The notes below the pieces were generated by a model. The model had not been told where the DNA came from. It saw only the letters and a list, made by a program, of their open reading frames with translations, and made no database searches. From assembly GCA_003598085.1 (NCBI GenBank), contig QZKU01000068.1:1-64000 (forward strand): 64,000 nucleotides of DNA. Direction: 5' to 3'. A program made the translations under genes and the position numbers. Within the stretch, counting starts at the first letter, position 1, and the number at the start of each line of letters is the position of its first letter. This stretch comes from Candidatus Abyssobacteria bacterium SURF_5. GTDB taxonomy: Bacteria > Abyssobacteria > SURF-5. Below are positions 1 to 8,885 of the stretch, piece by piece.

Positions 1-179
1 TTTATTTTACGAATCACGGATGTCATTCTTCGGCAAGCTCCAAATATCTCAAAAATTAAATGATCAATGTAAAATCGTATGCATCAACAAAATCTCTGCC
101 TTCGCAGGAATGACGGGTTACTCTGAGTTGTCGATGCCGCTCTGTCATCGGCGCCAACCTCATAATAGGATAGTCTTTT
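1..179. other. non-coding left edge
   Basis: No convincing gene is visible. The stretch CTTCGCAGGAATGACGGG near 102-118 resembles the short dispersed intergenic element seen in many environmental genomes, but only one copy is visible here, so a repeat call cannot be made. The region lies downstream of the minus-strand glycosyltransferase and may hold its transcript end. I see no strong hairpin with a T-run. Confidence 0.3.
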
Positions 180-2267
180 TTAATAAGATTCAACGGTTAT
201 TTTTTTTATGCAGAAGACTGAGCCCACCTGCTGACTGGGGCGAACGGCCAGTCTCACCATGCGGGGGTGCGTCAAAGTGAGCCCGTTCTTGTAGAGCGGA
301 ATCTTATACGTGTGGAATTTGCCGTCCGCCTCCGCGAAGAATCCAATTGATTTGCCTCCGGAAATCTCTCGATCATCTTCCGAAATCCAGAAAAGTCTGC
401 AGATGTCCATTCCCCCTCTCTTCCCGCTGAGCATCATTTCAAGGGTCACGTATTGGACCGGGCGAACGGGATTGACCGGAGACAGCCACAGAAGCGTCCA
501 CGGACCGTCGACCATGAAGAGCGGAAGCGAACCGGATTTTGTTTGAACCGGAATCAAGCCGTTTACCGGCCCAAGGAATTGGCGGTGAATGCCGCTGAAG
601 TCCCATTCGTCGACGAACTTTTTATGAGCATGGGGGGTGATTTCGCGCGGATCAGTGGCCTGTTTTGTATCCCCTTCCCAAGCCATGTGGAAATAGCGCC
701 ACGGCTGCTGGTCGTCGTATTCTTCCCGCTCGAGAGCGAGTACCTTGTTCGCCGGAAGGAAAAATAACGCTCCCTGCAGGTATTCCCGATCGAAATATAA
801 GCCGGCCGCCCCGGGAAAGGAATAGTCGATCCGGGGGATTTCTTTCTGGGACCAGGGAAGACCTTCCACATAGACCCGCGAGAATTGCGGAAGCGTACCG
901 AGCTTGACCGCCACCCGTTCCACCACCCCTTTATTTTCCTGTTGGGCTTCTATCCACTGATGGTCATAGTACTTAGTGAGGATAATCACCGGCGCCAGTG
1001 CCGCCGCAATCATCGTGAAGCGTACGACCGGCCGTCTTGTCGTTTCGTCGATCCCGTGCAAAATCAGACTAAGTATGTAGCAGCCGCCTACGGAAGGCAA
1101 GTACAGGAATCTGATCCAGTGCGTGAGCGCGAGCACCCGAAAGGTGCCCAGAATCGGCAACGTCGTGATGGATATGAAGAGGAACGAAAAGAGCAGCGAT
1201 GAAAATTGGATTTTTCGCTTCCAAAGAAGGACGCCGAGCGAAACGAGAGCGAGCAGCCAGACCAGCGAAATGAGATAACTTGAGAACGGGATTTCAGGCG
1301 AGACAGGGGCAACAAGATATTTCCAGGCTCGGGCCTCCATACGAATGAGATCCGATATGAGGGCGAAGACGTTAGAAAGATATAGAGATACCAAGTCCTC
1401 CCCCTCGACTGTCAGGTACCCGGCGCCGAGCTTCATTCGGACCCGCGTAAGAAGGATAACAATCAGCAATAATGCGCCGTAGACGGCATATATACCCGCC
1501 TGCCGGGGGAGCGGATACTCCAGCTTTCGCACTCGCGAAAAATAAAGATCGAAAATCACCATTATCGCCGGCAGTGTGAAGGCATCCTCTTTGGATAACA
1601 TGCCGCCGAGGAAGAAAACCAGCGATAGGATCAAGAGGTAATATTTCCCGGACAATCTGAAATAGGCGAACAGATTCAGGCTCAGCAGGCAGCATAAGGC
1701 GGCCCAGGAAGTGAAAGTGATGGCGGGCCAGTTCACCACTTCTGCATGATTCGGAAACGCGACAAACAAAATTCCAAAGAGGGCGGCCACCCGCGTGTTT
1801 CGATGAAGAAGGTAAACCAGATTTGCGCCCGCTATCGCCGTTGCCGCATGCAAAAAAATAGAGAGGATGTGATACGGAGGCGGAGTATTGCCGAAAAGCT
1901 TGTACAGAACCCAGGTGAAGAACATGGGAAGCGGGCGGAAAAACTTGTGCTCGAGGACTGTATCGTGTCCCAGAAGGACGCCTGCCAGCTTGTTATATTT
2001 TGCCGAAAACAGGACTTCGAAATCGTCGAGCAGAAAGTACTGGTTGATTGTATTCGCGAAGAGGGCGAACGAAAAGACGAGCAGAACTACTATCAGTTTT
2101 ATCGAGATGATATCCGGACGCGAGCTACTCAAGAGATCGGCCTCAGCGCCAGGTTGAGGGGAGACATCTTTTTTACATTTGAGACCGGCGGGGGTTGAAG
2201 AATTTTTCATGTAGCTCAGGGGTTGACGGGAATTGAATTTCCTTTTGTTTTTGCCCGAACAAAACAT
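180..2267 (-). CDS. GT-C type membrane glycosyltransferase (PMT/TMTC-like)
   Basis: About 695 residues: a hydrophobic, multi-pass N-terminal two thirds and a soluble C-terminal third of about 220 residues. The first predicted periplasmic loop carries a paired acidic motif (YFLLDDFEVLF), which in the GT-C superfamily binds the metal and polyprenyl-phosphate sugar donor. A downstream PNHAEVVNW motif resembles the TMTC/O-mannosyltransferase group. The likely role is transfer of a sugar from a lipid-phosphate donor to an extracytoplasmic acceptor; the acceptor is unknown. The ATG at 2267 has only a weak AGG upstream, and an internal ATG at 2210 is an alternative start. The gene is divergent from the ArnT-like gene at 2456. 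Membrane GT assignment is secure; donor and acceptor are not. Confidence 0.75.
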   Translation of the reverse strand: MFCSGKNKRKFNSRQPLSYMKNSSTPAGLKCKKDVSPQPGAEADLLSSSRPDIISIKLIVVLLVFSFALFANTINQYFLLDDFEVLFSAKYNKLAGVLLGHDTVLEHKFFRPLPMFFTWVLYKLFGNTPPPYHILSIFLHAATAIAGANLVYLLHRNTRVAALFGILFVAFPNHAEVVNWPAITFTSWAALCCLLSLNLFAYFRLSGKYYLLILSLVFFLGGMLSKEDAFTLPAIMVIFDLYFSRVRKLEYPLPRQAGIYAVYGALLLIVILLTRVRMKLGAGYLTVEGEDLVSLYLSNVFALISDLIRMEARAWKYLVAPVSPEIPFSSYLISLVWLLALVSLGVLLWKRKIQFSSLLFSFLFISITTLPILGTFRVLALTHWIRFLYLPSVGGCYILSLILHGIDETTRRPVVRFTMIAAALAPVIILTKYYDHQWIEAQQENKGVVERVAVKLGTLPQFSRVYVEGLPWSQKEIPRIDYSFPGAAGLYFDREYLQGALFFLPANKVLALEREEYDDQQPWRYFHMAWEGDTKQATDPREITPHAHKKFVDEWDFSGIHRQFLGPVNGLIPVQTKSGSLPLFMVDGPWTLLWLSPVNPVRPVQYVTLEMMLSGKRGGMDICRLFWISEDDREISGGKSIGFFAEADGKFHTYKIPLYKNGLTLTHPRMVRLAVRPSQQVGSVFCIKKITVESY

Positions 2268-2293
2268 ACCTGCGTTACTGTCGTTTTGTTATG

Positions 2294-2323
2294 AGTATCA
2301 CATACGGGCCGGTTTTCTGTCAA
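2294..2323 (-). promoter_or_regulatory. sigma-70 promoter for the gene at 180-2267
   Basis: On the minus strand a perfect -35 TTGACA (2323-2318) is followed after 18 nt by GATACT (2299-2294), preceded by an extended -10 TG. Predicted transcription starts near 2287, about 20 nt before the ATG at 2267. Confidence 0.6.
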
Positions 2324-2355
2324 CCCGCGGCAACGGAATCGATCGGCGGCGGGAT

Positions 2356-2385
2356 TTGAGTTTTATCAGCAAAAACGGATACAAT
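2356..2385 (+). promoter_or_regulatory. sigma-70 promoter for the gene at 2456
   Basis: TTGAGT (2356-2361) and TACAAT (2380-2385) are 18 nt apart, placing the start near 2392 and leaving a leader of about 64 nt before the ATG at 2456. It is divergent from the promoter at 2294-2323. Confidence 0.5.
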
Positions 2386-2455
2386 TCTATGAGAGCTCAA
2401 TTCAGACCCCGCTTTTTGAGAAAAGGATTTTTTCAGGATTTAATCCAGTAAACTG

Positions 2456-4180
2456 ATGATATCTCGCCTTCAGTCTTCTGTGCTTGCAGCAAATTTAAAA
2501 GAATTTTTAGAACGGCATTACCGGGCGCTTGTGGTTCTGTTGCTCGCAGTGAATCTGCTTATCAGTATTACGAGCATCCGCGAGAAATCGCTGACGTACG
2601 ATGAAGCCACCTATATAGCGCTCGGGAAATACATAGCGGAGACGCGAGACGTTCGTGCAGTTGCAGCTCCATTTCCGCATTTTCCCTCCCTGGTGAATGG
2701 ATTATTCTGGTACTTCCTGAAATTCGATCCGGTATTCTGGGAGAGCCTTCCCCGCCTGTACGCAAATGGATACCAGAGTCTCCCGGTCATTTTTGAGTCA
2801 GGGTACGATCCGGATGTGCTGATATTTCTGGCCCGATTGCCAATCATTCTGATTTTTCCTTTCTTGGGGTTGCTGGTTTTCAGTTGGAGTCGTGAGATTT
2901 TCGGGTTGAAAGCTGCGTTCGTTGCATTAATACTCGCGCTGTTTTGTCCGAACCTGATCGCTCACGCTCGTCTCGCCACTACCGACTTCATAACCAGTGT
3001 CACCATTTTCGCCTCATTGTATTTCTTCCGGAAGTACCTGCAGGCTCGCTCGCCGGGCGGGCTAATTATCTGCGGAATCTTCACCGGCCTTGCCCTTATG
3101 TCGAAATTCACTTCGATCATTCTCTTACCGGTCTATCTTGTTCTGGTTCTGATCCACGCTGAAAAAGATGTTACACCTCTGTCTTCAGTTGCGAAGAACA
3201 AGTTTTCTGCCGCGCTTCTGCAAAGGAAAGGAAGCGTGGCCGGAATTTTTCGGGTCTTCCTGATTCTGTTTTTTGCTCTGCTCACGATTTGGGCGGGCTA
3301 CCTCTTTGAGTACAGAGCCTTGTACATTCCGCAATACGTGGCCTCGCCCGAGCGAGGCTACGGTGGCCTGATGAAGCTGCTTTACGACCACCACGTGAGA
3401 ATACCGGCGGTGAGCTATCTGATAACACTCTATAATCAAATGGGACATCAGCAGCTCGGCCATGAGAGTTTTCTTTTCGGGATCACGTCATCCGGCGGCA
3501 GATGGTTTTACTTCCCGCTCGCGTTCCTTATCAAGGTGCCGATTCCCACCATCATTCTTCTCATTATCTCGATATTGAGCTTCAGGAATTCCGCCCAAAA
3601 AAGGGAGCTGATGTTCCTGTTAATCCCTGTTGTCGTTCTCGCCGGCGCCGCCGCCATGTCGAATGTCAATATCGGCATCCGCCTCATTCTGCCGGTGTTC
3701 CCATTCATCTTTGTCTGGATCAGCCGGATTTCGACCATCCGCCCGTTCCGCTCTTATAAATATTTTCTGGCGGCCCTGCTTGTCTGGTACGTCGGCTCCA
3801 ACTTCCATATCTATCCTCACTATCTCGAATATTTCAACGAGCTGATCGGCGGCCCCAAGAACGGTTATAAATATCTGGTGGACTCGAATCTCGATTGGGG
3901 ACAGGATTTGAAGCTGCTGAACAAGTACGTGGAGCAAAACGATATTCGGCCGCTGAAGATCGCGTATTTCGGTACGCCCGGATTAGCCGAGCAGTACGGT
4001 TACTATAATTCGGGCGGAGATTGCAGTGAGCCGTCTGAGGGATACATGGCCATCAGCGCAACTTTTCTTCACAGTCTGTATGTGCAGCCCGGCTGCTATG
4101 ACTGGCTGAAGAAGTACGAGCCGATCGATCGGATCGCCTATTCCATTTTCATTTACAAGTTTCCGGCGCGGCAGCCATGA
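2456..4180 (+). CDS. ArnT/PMT-like membrane glycosyltransferase
   Basis: A 574-residue multi-pass membrane protein. Near residue 48 the first large loop has TYDEATYIALGKY, the acidic donor-site motif of the GT-C/ArnT superfamily. Near the C-terminus is SNLDWGQDLKLL, a block found in many bacterial family-39-like transferases. It is expected to transfer a sugar from a polyprenyl-phosphate carrier on the outer face of the inner membrane; substrate unknown. The ATG at 2456 lacks a strong ribosome site. The YkgJ-like gene follows after 30 nt and may be co-transcribed. Confidence 0.78.
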   Translation: MISRLQSSVLAANLKEFLERHYRALVVLLLAVNLLISITSIREKSLTYDEATYIALGKYIAETRDVRAVAAPFPHFPSLVNGLFWYFLKFDPVFWESLPRLYANGYQSLPVIFESGYDPDVLIFLARLPIILIFPFLGLLVFSWSREIFGLKAAFVALILALFCPNLIAHARLATTDFITSVTIFASLYFFRKYLQARSPGGLIICGIFTGLALMSKFTSIILLPVYLVLVLIHAEKDVTPLSSVAKNKFSAALLQRKGSVAGIFRVFLILFFALLTIWAGYLFEYRALYIPQYVASPERGYGGLMKLLYDHHVRIPAVSYLITLYNQMGHQQLGHESFLFGITSSGGRWFYFPLAFLIKVPIPTIILLIISILSFRNSAQKRELMFLLIPVVVLAGAAAMSNVNIGIRLILPVFPFIFVWISRISTIRPFRSYKYFLAALLVWYVGSNFHIYPHYLEYFNELIGGPKNGYKYLVDSNLDWGQDLKLLNKYVEQNDIRPLKIAYFGTPGLAEQYGYYNSGGDCSEPSEGYMAISATFLHSLYVQPGCYDWLKKYEPIDRIAYSIFIYKFPARQP

Positions 4181-4210
4181 ATAACCAGACTTCGTTGGAG
4201 CAAACAGGAG

Positions 4211-4894
4211 ATGAATGATTTCGAACTGAAAAAAGCTTTCCTGAAGAAAATTTACCATGGCTATGAACAAATCGTGAGCACGCTGGGCGATTGGAAATGC
4301 AAGCCGGGATGTTCCGATTGCTGCACTTCGCTCGCTGTGGTGACGACGTTGGAGGCTGCCTATCTCTGGGAGCGGATGCCGGAATCGCTCCGCGCAAACG
4401 GCTCGTTTATGGACAATGCGCCGCCCCTTGCTTTCACCACAAACGAGCAGGCGTCCCTGTGCCTTTCGAGAACGGATTTCGAAGAGGAAGAGTTGAAAGA
4501 AAGCGTTGCCCGCTGTCCGTTGCTGGTAGACGACCGATGCAGTTGTTACGATGCGCGGCCATTCATGTGCAGGCTGATGCTTTCGTCAATCGACTGCCGA
4601 GTGAGCGGTCACGCGGAGATTCCGTCGGCGCTGCTTTCTTTCAACACCGCCGTCCTGCAGATTCTGGAGGATCTCGACCGCGACGGCTGGTCTGGGTATC
4701 TGGTGCATCAGCTCGGACACTTTCAGCAAGACGATCTTTTGGAAAGGTATATATCCGGAGAAGCGTCACTGGATGACAGCCGTGTTCGTCGCAATCATGC
4801 AAACCCGGGGTTGCTGATTCCTCCAGAGCATCAAGAGCAAGTTGCCGACTGGCTCAGAAAAAGTGACATATGGCAATGCGGATACGCACGATGA
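4211..4894 (+). CDS. YkgJ-family cysteine cluster protein
   Basis: A 227-residue soluble protein. An N-terminal CKPGCSDCC signature (about residues 28-36) and a second CPLL...CSCYDARPFMCR block match the YkgJ/CxxCxxCC family, whose eight or so cysteines are thought to bind zinc or an iron-sulfur cluster. The biochemical role of the family is poorly defined. An AGGAG touches the ATG directly, which is too close, so the GGAG at 4197-4200 is the likelier ribosome site. It follows the membrane transferase gene by 30 nt and is convergent with the radical SAM gene, 6 nt away. Confidence 0.8.
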   Translation: MNDFELKKAFLKKIYHGYEQIVSTLGDWKCKPGCSDCCTSLAVVTTLEAAYLWERMPESLRANGSFMDNAPPLAFTTNEQASLCLSRTDFEEEELKESVARCPLLVDDRCSCYDARPFMCRLMLSSIDCRVSGHAEIPSALLSFNTAVLQILEDLDRDGWSGYLVHQLGHFQQDDLLERYISGEASLDDSRVRRNHANPGLLIPPEHQEQVADWLRKSDIWQCGYAR

Positions 4895-4900
4895 GATGAT

Positions 4901-6298
4901 TTATCGGATGCCGTAACGCTTCCACACCTGCGGTATTTGCCGCGGGTGAAGAACCGAGCGCTTCAACTGGCTGAAAACATAGGCGGGCCTCTTATAAAAC
5001 TCCTTCTGAGCGCGGAGGCAAAAAGAGAGTATGTCGTCCGGAGTCAGCTCGTGGGTTGGAGCAATATAATTCTGGCCTTCGGAGAAGCACTCGCCATCCA
5101 AGCCCGGCTTCAGCAGGTTTAAATCAAGAAACCATTTGTATGCCGCGGTTCCGGGGTGCGGAATCAGCGGAACGAAACGAACCGTTGCCGGATTCAAACG
5201 TTTTGAGAAAGCCAGCGTTTCCTCCAGAGTTGCGCGTGTTTCGCCGGGAAGACCGGCGATAAAGCTTCCGTGCAACCGGATGCCGGTCTTGTTCGTGTTC
5301 GAGACGAATTTTTCCATTTTCTCGCGGGTCGTGTGTCTCTGAATCCGGTTGAGAATTTCCTGGCTCCCGCTCTCGAAGCCGACAGAGAGGGCCTGACATC
5401 CAGCGCCTTTCATGATCTTCAGAGTTTCCAGGTCCACGTCGGGCCGGCACCTTGTCGTCCACACTATCTTCATCTTGCGATCGATCAATGCCTCGCATAA
5501 TTCGCGGCATCGCTGGCGATTCATTGTGAGGGTGTCGTCTTCAAAAAAAATGCCCGCCACCTCGGGAAAATATTCTTTGATGTAATCCAGTTCTTCGAGC
5601 ACATTCTCAATCGAGCGATACCGGATTTTTCGGCCGGAAAAAGTCTGGGGGTAGACGCAGAACGTGCATCCATACGTGCAGCCGCGGCTCGTGGTGAGCG
5701 CCATCATCGGGTATGGCGTGTCCCTGCGCGAGTATGCCCGGATATCCAGAAAGCGCCGGTAAATGGAGCTTAAAAAAGGAATTTTATCGAGGCGATGCAG
5801 AGGCGGGACGTCAGGGTTCGACAAGACGGTCCCGGCAGCGCGATACGTGATACCCGCAACAGTTTCAATGCTCTCGCCGCGCTCCAGCCGTTCAGCCAGT
5901 GCAGGCAGAGTCGCATCATACTCGCGCCGAACGACTGCGCCGGCCGTAGGAATCAGCTTCAATGCTTCTTCAGGACATGCCGAGACGTAGGTGCCTGCGA
6001 GAACGACGAAAAGATCGCCGACGATAGTTTTCAGGGCCTCCGCCACTACCGCATCACTCTGTAATGAACACATGGTGGTATTCAGAACCAGCAGGTGCGG
6101 TCTGAAGTTCCGGGCTTTCTCTTCAACATCGCCGCAGGAAAGATGCGATGCTGGAGCATCGAGCAGGAGGATATCATGACCGTTGCTCTCGACGGAAGCC
6201 GCCCCAGAGGCGAGCCACGTGGGATAAGAGAAAAAGCCGTTGGTATGATTATGTTTGCCCTCACCAACGGAGGGCGGATTAAGCAATAAAACTTTCAT
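4901..6298 (-). CDS. B12-binding domain radical SAM protein
   Basis: A 465-residue protein. Residues 1 to about 140 form a Rossmann-like cobalamin-binding domain beginning MKVLLLNPPSVGEG. The radical SAM cluster motif CTYGCTFC lies near residue 207, followed by the FFEDDTLTMN and VGFESGSQEILN strands typical of the BchE/HpnJ/P-methylase-like class. Such enzymes catalyse methylations or ring rearrangements using methylcobalamin and SAM; the substrate cannot be read here. The usual DxHxxG-type B12 motif is not obvious, which is common in this class. It appears monocistronic, with a 378-nt upstream gap. Confidence 0.82.
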   Translation of the reverse strand: MKVLLLNPPSVGEGKHNHTNGFFSYPTWLASGAASVESNGHDILLLDAPASHLSCGDVEEKARNFRPHLLVLNTTMCSLQSDAVVAEALKTIVGDLFVVLAGTYVSACPEEALKLIPTAGAVVRREYDATLPALAERLERGESIETVAGITYRAAGTVLSNPDVPPLHRLDKIPFLSSIYRRFLDIRAYSRRDTPYPMMALTTSRGCTYGCTFCVYPQTFSGRKIRYRSIENVLEELDYIKEYFPEVAGIFFEDDTLTMNRQRCRELCEALIDRKMKIVWTTRCRPDVDLETLKIMKGAGCQALSVGFESGSQEILNRIQRHTTREKMEKFVSNTNKTGIRLHGSFIAGLPGETRATLEETLAFSKRLNPATVRFVPLIPHPGTAAYKWFLDLNLLKPGLDGECFSEGQNYIAPTHELTPDDILSFCLRAQKEFYKRPAYVFSQLKRSVLHPRQIPQVWKRYGIR

Positions 6299-6676
6299 GC
6301 TGCATTTTCGGTTTCTTGCCGGCGGTGAGGCAGATACAGCCCCAACCAGCCTTTATGATATCACAGTTTTGGTTTGTCGGTCAAAGCGGGCGGCGACTGG
6401 CCAAACGTTCATTCAAGGACCCGGATCGCGAGGGCTCCTGCCCATAAAGATTGCCATAAAAAGGATCTCTCGAAGGCGGGCAACACGTTCACTGAGAAGT
6501 CATGACACCACACGCACCTGTCGGACGATTAGTACTATTTGCTGGAGGCTGGGGCCGCAACGGGACGGGAGACGAGTTTGCGGAGCGGAGCGAGTTTCAA
6601 TGCAGGATCCAGCACTCAAACTGTGACATTGGGATTGCCACGAAATAACCCGGTCGGTTTCATGAAGAAGACCGAT
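6299..6676. other. 378-nt intergenic region
   Basis: No coding frame with a ribosome site or recognisable product is visible. It holds the upstream region of the radical SAM gene and the downstream region of the small membrane protein gene. A short string near 6530-6552 resembles the reverse complement of a 23S rRNA 3' end, but flanking sequence does not support rRNA. I see no confident promoter or terminator. Confidence 0.4.
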
Positions 6677-7276
6677 TCAGAAGAAGAGTAACCGGTACAA
6701 TCGGCCATACCAGTAGAAGAAATGCACGCCCGTCCCCCAGAGCATGATGATATAAAAGGCGACCAGCCCCAGGCCGATGGAGATAAGCGGAATAGGCGAG
6801 AACAGAGCGATCTTTTGCTCTTGGTTGTGGTTTTGCCGCCAGCGCATGATGATTTCCAACAACCCCATTTGCGCGAGCGACGCGAACACGGCCAAAAGAA
6901 AAACCTGATTCAAGCCGTAGTACAAGGTCTCGCCAAAGGTGAAAAACTCGCTGACGCGGATCATCTCCTTCACATTCCAGACGGCAGGGACTGCCAGTGA
7001 GGCAAGGATTCTTTCGGCCGGCCCCGCACCCGATTTTCGCAAGAATGGGTAAACGAAAGAGGCGCCGAACCCGATGCTGATAAAGAGAATGACAGCCGAG
7101 ATTGATGCGACCAATTGCTGTGCTGCATCGCTCCCGATCTTCCACGAGTTGTGATAGGCAAGTGAGCTGAGAAGCATCACGATGAGCGCGGCTCCAGCGG
7201 AAAGAAAAAGCCGCTGAAGAAAAGGTTTCTTGTTCGTTTGCAGGACGTCTTGCTCAATGGCGGCGGCGCCGATCAT
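6677..7276 (-). CDS. unknown polytopic membrane protein downstream of sulfatase
   Basis: A 199-residue protein I do not recognise. It shows about five or six hydrophobic segments (roughly residues 22-42, 54-77, 88-100, 118-138 and 157-180), aromatic-rich at the C-terminus (HFFYWYGRLYRLLFF). Its ATG overlaps the TGA of the sulfatase gene in an ATGA arrangement, so the two are almost certainly translationally coupled. It may be a membrane partner or transporter-like component for the sulfatase substrate, but that rests only on context. Confidence 0.6.
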   Translation of the reverse strand: MIGAAAIEQDVLQTNKKPFLQRLFLSAGAALIVMLLSSLAYHNSWKIGSDAAQQLVASISAVILFISIGFGASFVYPFLRKSGAGPAERILASLAVPAVWNVKEMIRVSEFFTFGETLYYGLNQVFLLAVFASLAQMGLLEIIMRWRQNHNQEQKIALFSPIPLISIGLGLVAFYIIMLWGTGVHFFYWYGRLYRLLFF

Positions 7277-8742
7277 AACATCTTTCCCCGTTTCAGGTCT
7301 TCAAGCATTCTTTTCAATTCTGGGAGTAATAGTTGCCCATCAGCGGTTCCGATCAGATTTCGTTTCTGATGAGGGTCTTTCACGATATCATATAGCTCGG
7401 GCTCATGCCTGCCGGCGTATTCGACATAGATATGGGTTTGCGTTCTGACGGCGAAGTGCTCGGGGACATTGTAGGGGAATTCCTTGAAATATTCGTACAG
7501 CCACGCCTTGCGGCCGGGAGCGGAGCGCTCGAGGAGAACGGGCTTCAGGCTGGCGCCTTCCATTTGTGCGGGGACGGGCACTCCTGCAAGGTCGAGCAGA
7601 GTCGGGGCAAGATCGATATTCAGCGCCATCTGGGAGGCGCGCCGGCCGGGATCGTGAATCAGTGCCGGATATCTGACGATAAACGGGATCCGGATCGATT
7701 CCTCATATGGCCATCGTTTGTCGACGAACCTGTGTTCTCCCCAGAAGTAGCCGTTATCGCCGGCGTATACGATCAGGGTGTTGTCGGAGATGCCAAGTTC
7801 ATCGATTTTCTCGAGTACCCGCCCGACTTGCCGGTCAAGCGCGACAAGTGTTTCGCAATAATTGCGCACGTGCCTCTCGATGTTGCCGAAGACGCCGGTA
7901 AACATGTTCCCCCGGGTCATTCCGATCCAGGAGTCGGCCTCCTTGGGCAAGCCCAGCTCGACTTCGTCATACAGGTGATCCAGCTCCGGAGGAGGCAGGA
8001 ACTGGTGGTGCACCGCCTTGTGCGACAGGTACAGGCAGAAGGGATTTTCCCGTTTTCGGCTGATGAACTCCAGCGCGTAATCGGTGAGTTCTTCCGTAAT
8101 GTATTCCTTGCGGGAAGGCCGCCGGACCCCGTCGACAATCAAGGGACAATTGAAATATCTGCCCTGTCCGCCCTGAACGGTGAAGGTAATAAATCGGTCC
8201 ACTCCCCGCAGGTTGGGCAGCCTTCCGGGCATATGCCATTTCCCGACGAAAAAGGTGTCATAGCCGGCTTGCTTGAGGAGTTCGAGGAACGTGATGTTTT
8301 CGTCGCGCCAGGCGGTAAGATTATTTTTCACTCCGTGCGTGTGCGCGTACTGGCCGGTCAGAAAGCTTGCCCGGCTCGGACTGCATAACGAAGTCGTCAC
8401 AAAGGCGTTTTCAAACAGGATTCCCTCATTTGCCAAACGGTCTATATTCGGCGTCTGGAGGAAGGAATGCCCGCTGCAACTCATGTAGTCCCAGCGATGA
8501 TCGTCGGTCAGGATGAAGATGATGTTAGGCTTTCTCTGCGAATGGGGCAGCGCCCATGCGAGATCATGCAAAAAGTACTCTGTCAGACCTGACGCGGTCA
8601 GCAGTCCGAGCGTTTTGACTGCGGCTCTGCGCGTAAGAGTGCGGCCGAAAAGATTGTCGCCTCCCGTGTTCCTGAAAGACAACTCGTCAGGAGAAGGAAA
8701 AGGGGGGCCTTTTTTGCGGTCTGGCGCAGGAACGCGCTTCAT
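7273..8742 (-). CDS. Tat-exported type I sulfatase
   Basis: A 489-residue alkaline-phosphatase-superfamily sulfatase. The metal-binding start NIIFILTDDHRWD (about residues 73-85) and the CSPSR motif with Cys120 mark a Cys-type formylglycine sulfatase that needs a maturase, not seen in this window. GDNGYFWGEH and DLAPTLLDLAGV are further family blocks. A twin-arginine leader (LTRRAAVKTLG, about 36-46) suggests folded export to the periplasm. It is likely to hydrolyse sulfate esters on sugars or related molecules. RBS AAGGGAAAGG precedes the ATG. It is coupled downstream to the membrane protein at 6677-7276. Confidence 0.88.
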   Translation of the reverse strand: MKRVPAPDRKKGPPFPSPDELSFRNTGGDNLFGRTLTRRAAVKTLGLLTASGLTEYFLHDLAWALPHSQRKPNIIFILTDDHRWDYMSCSGHSFLQTPNIDRLANEGILFENAFVTTSLCSPSRASFLTGQYAHTHGVKNNLTAWRDENITFLELLKQAGYDTFFVGKWHMPGRLPNLRGVDRFITFTVQGGQGRYFNCPLIVDGVRRPSRKEYITEELTDYALEFISRKRENPFCLYLSHKAVHHQFLPPPELDHLYDEVELGLPKEADSWIGMTRGNMFTGVFGNIERHVRNYCETLVALDRQVGRVLEKIDELGISDNTLIVYAGDNGYFWGEHRFVDKRWPYEESIRIPFIVRYPALIHDPGRRASQMALNIDLAPTLLDLAGVPVPAQMEGASLKPVLLERSAPGRKAWLYEYFKEFPYNVPEHFAVRTQTHIYVEYAGRHEPELYDIVKDPHQKRNLIGTADGQLLLPELKRMLEDLKRGKML

Positions 8743-8798
8743 GCATTGCCTTTCCCTTTGTAAAATTGGAAGAGTGAGCGCGATGCGGTGCGCGCACT

Positions 8799-8828
8799 AT
8801 CATAATTGATGACGGGGGGAAATTTCAA
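8799..8828 (-). promoter_or_regulatory. sigma-70 promoter for the sulfatase operon
   Basis: Minus strand TTGAAA (8828-8823), 18-nt spacer, TATGAT (8804-8799). The predicted start lies about 50 nt upstream of the sulfatase ATG at 8742. Confidence 0.55.
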
Positions 8829-8885
8829 GAAATGCATGAACGTCCTTTGACCACTGTTTTGTTCCGGGAACCTTGCTTTTTCAAA

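Noticed and set aside
6525-6555. String resembling the reverse complement of a 23S rRNA 3' end (GATTAGTACTATTTG)
   Set aside because: Only about 15-20 nt look similar; the flanks match neither 23S nor a following 5S gene. Chance or a tiny relic.
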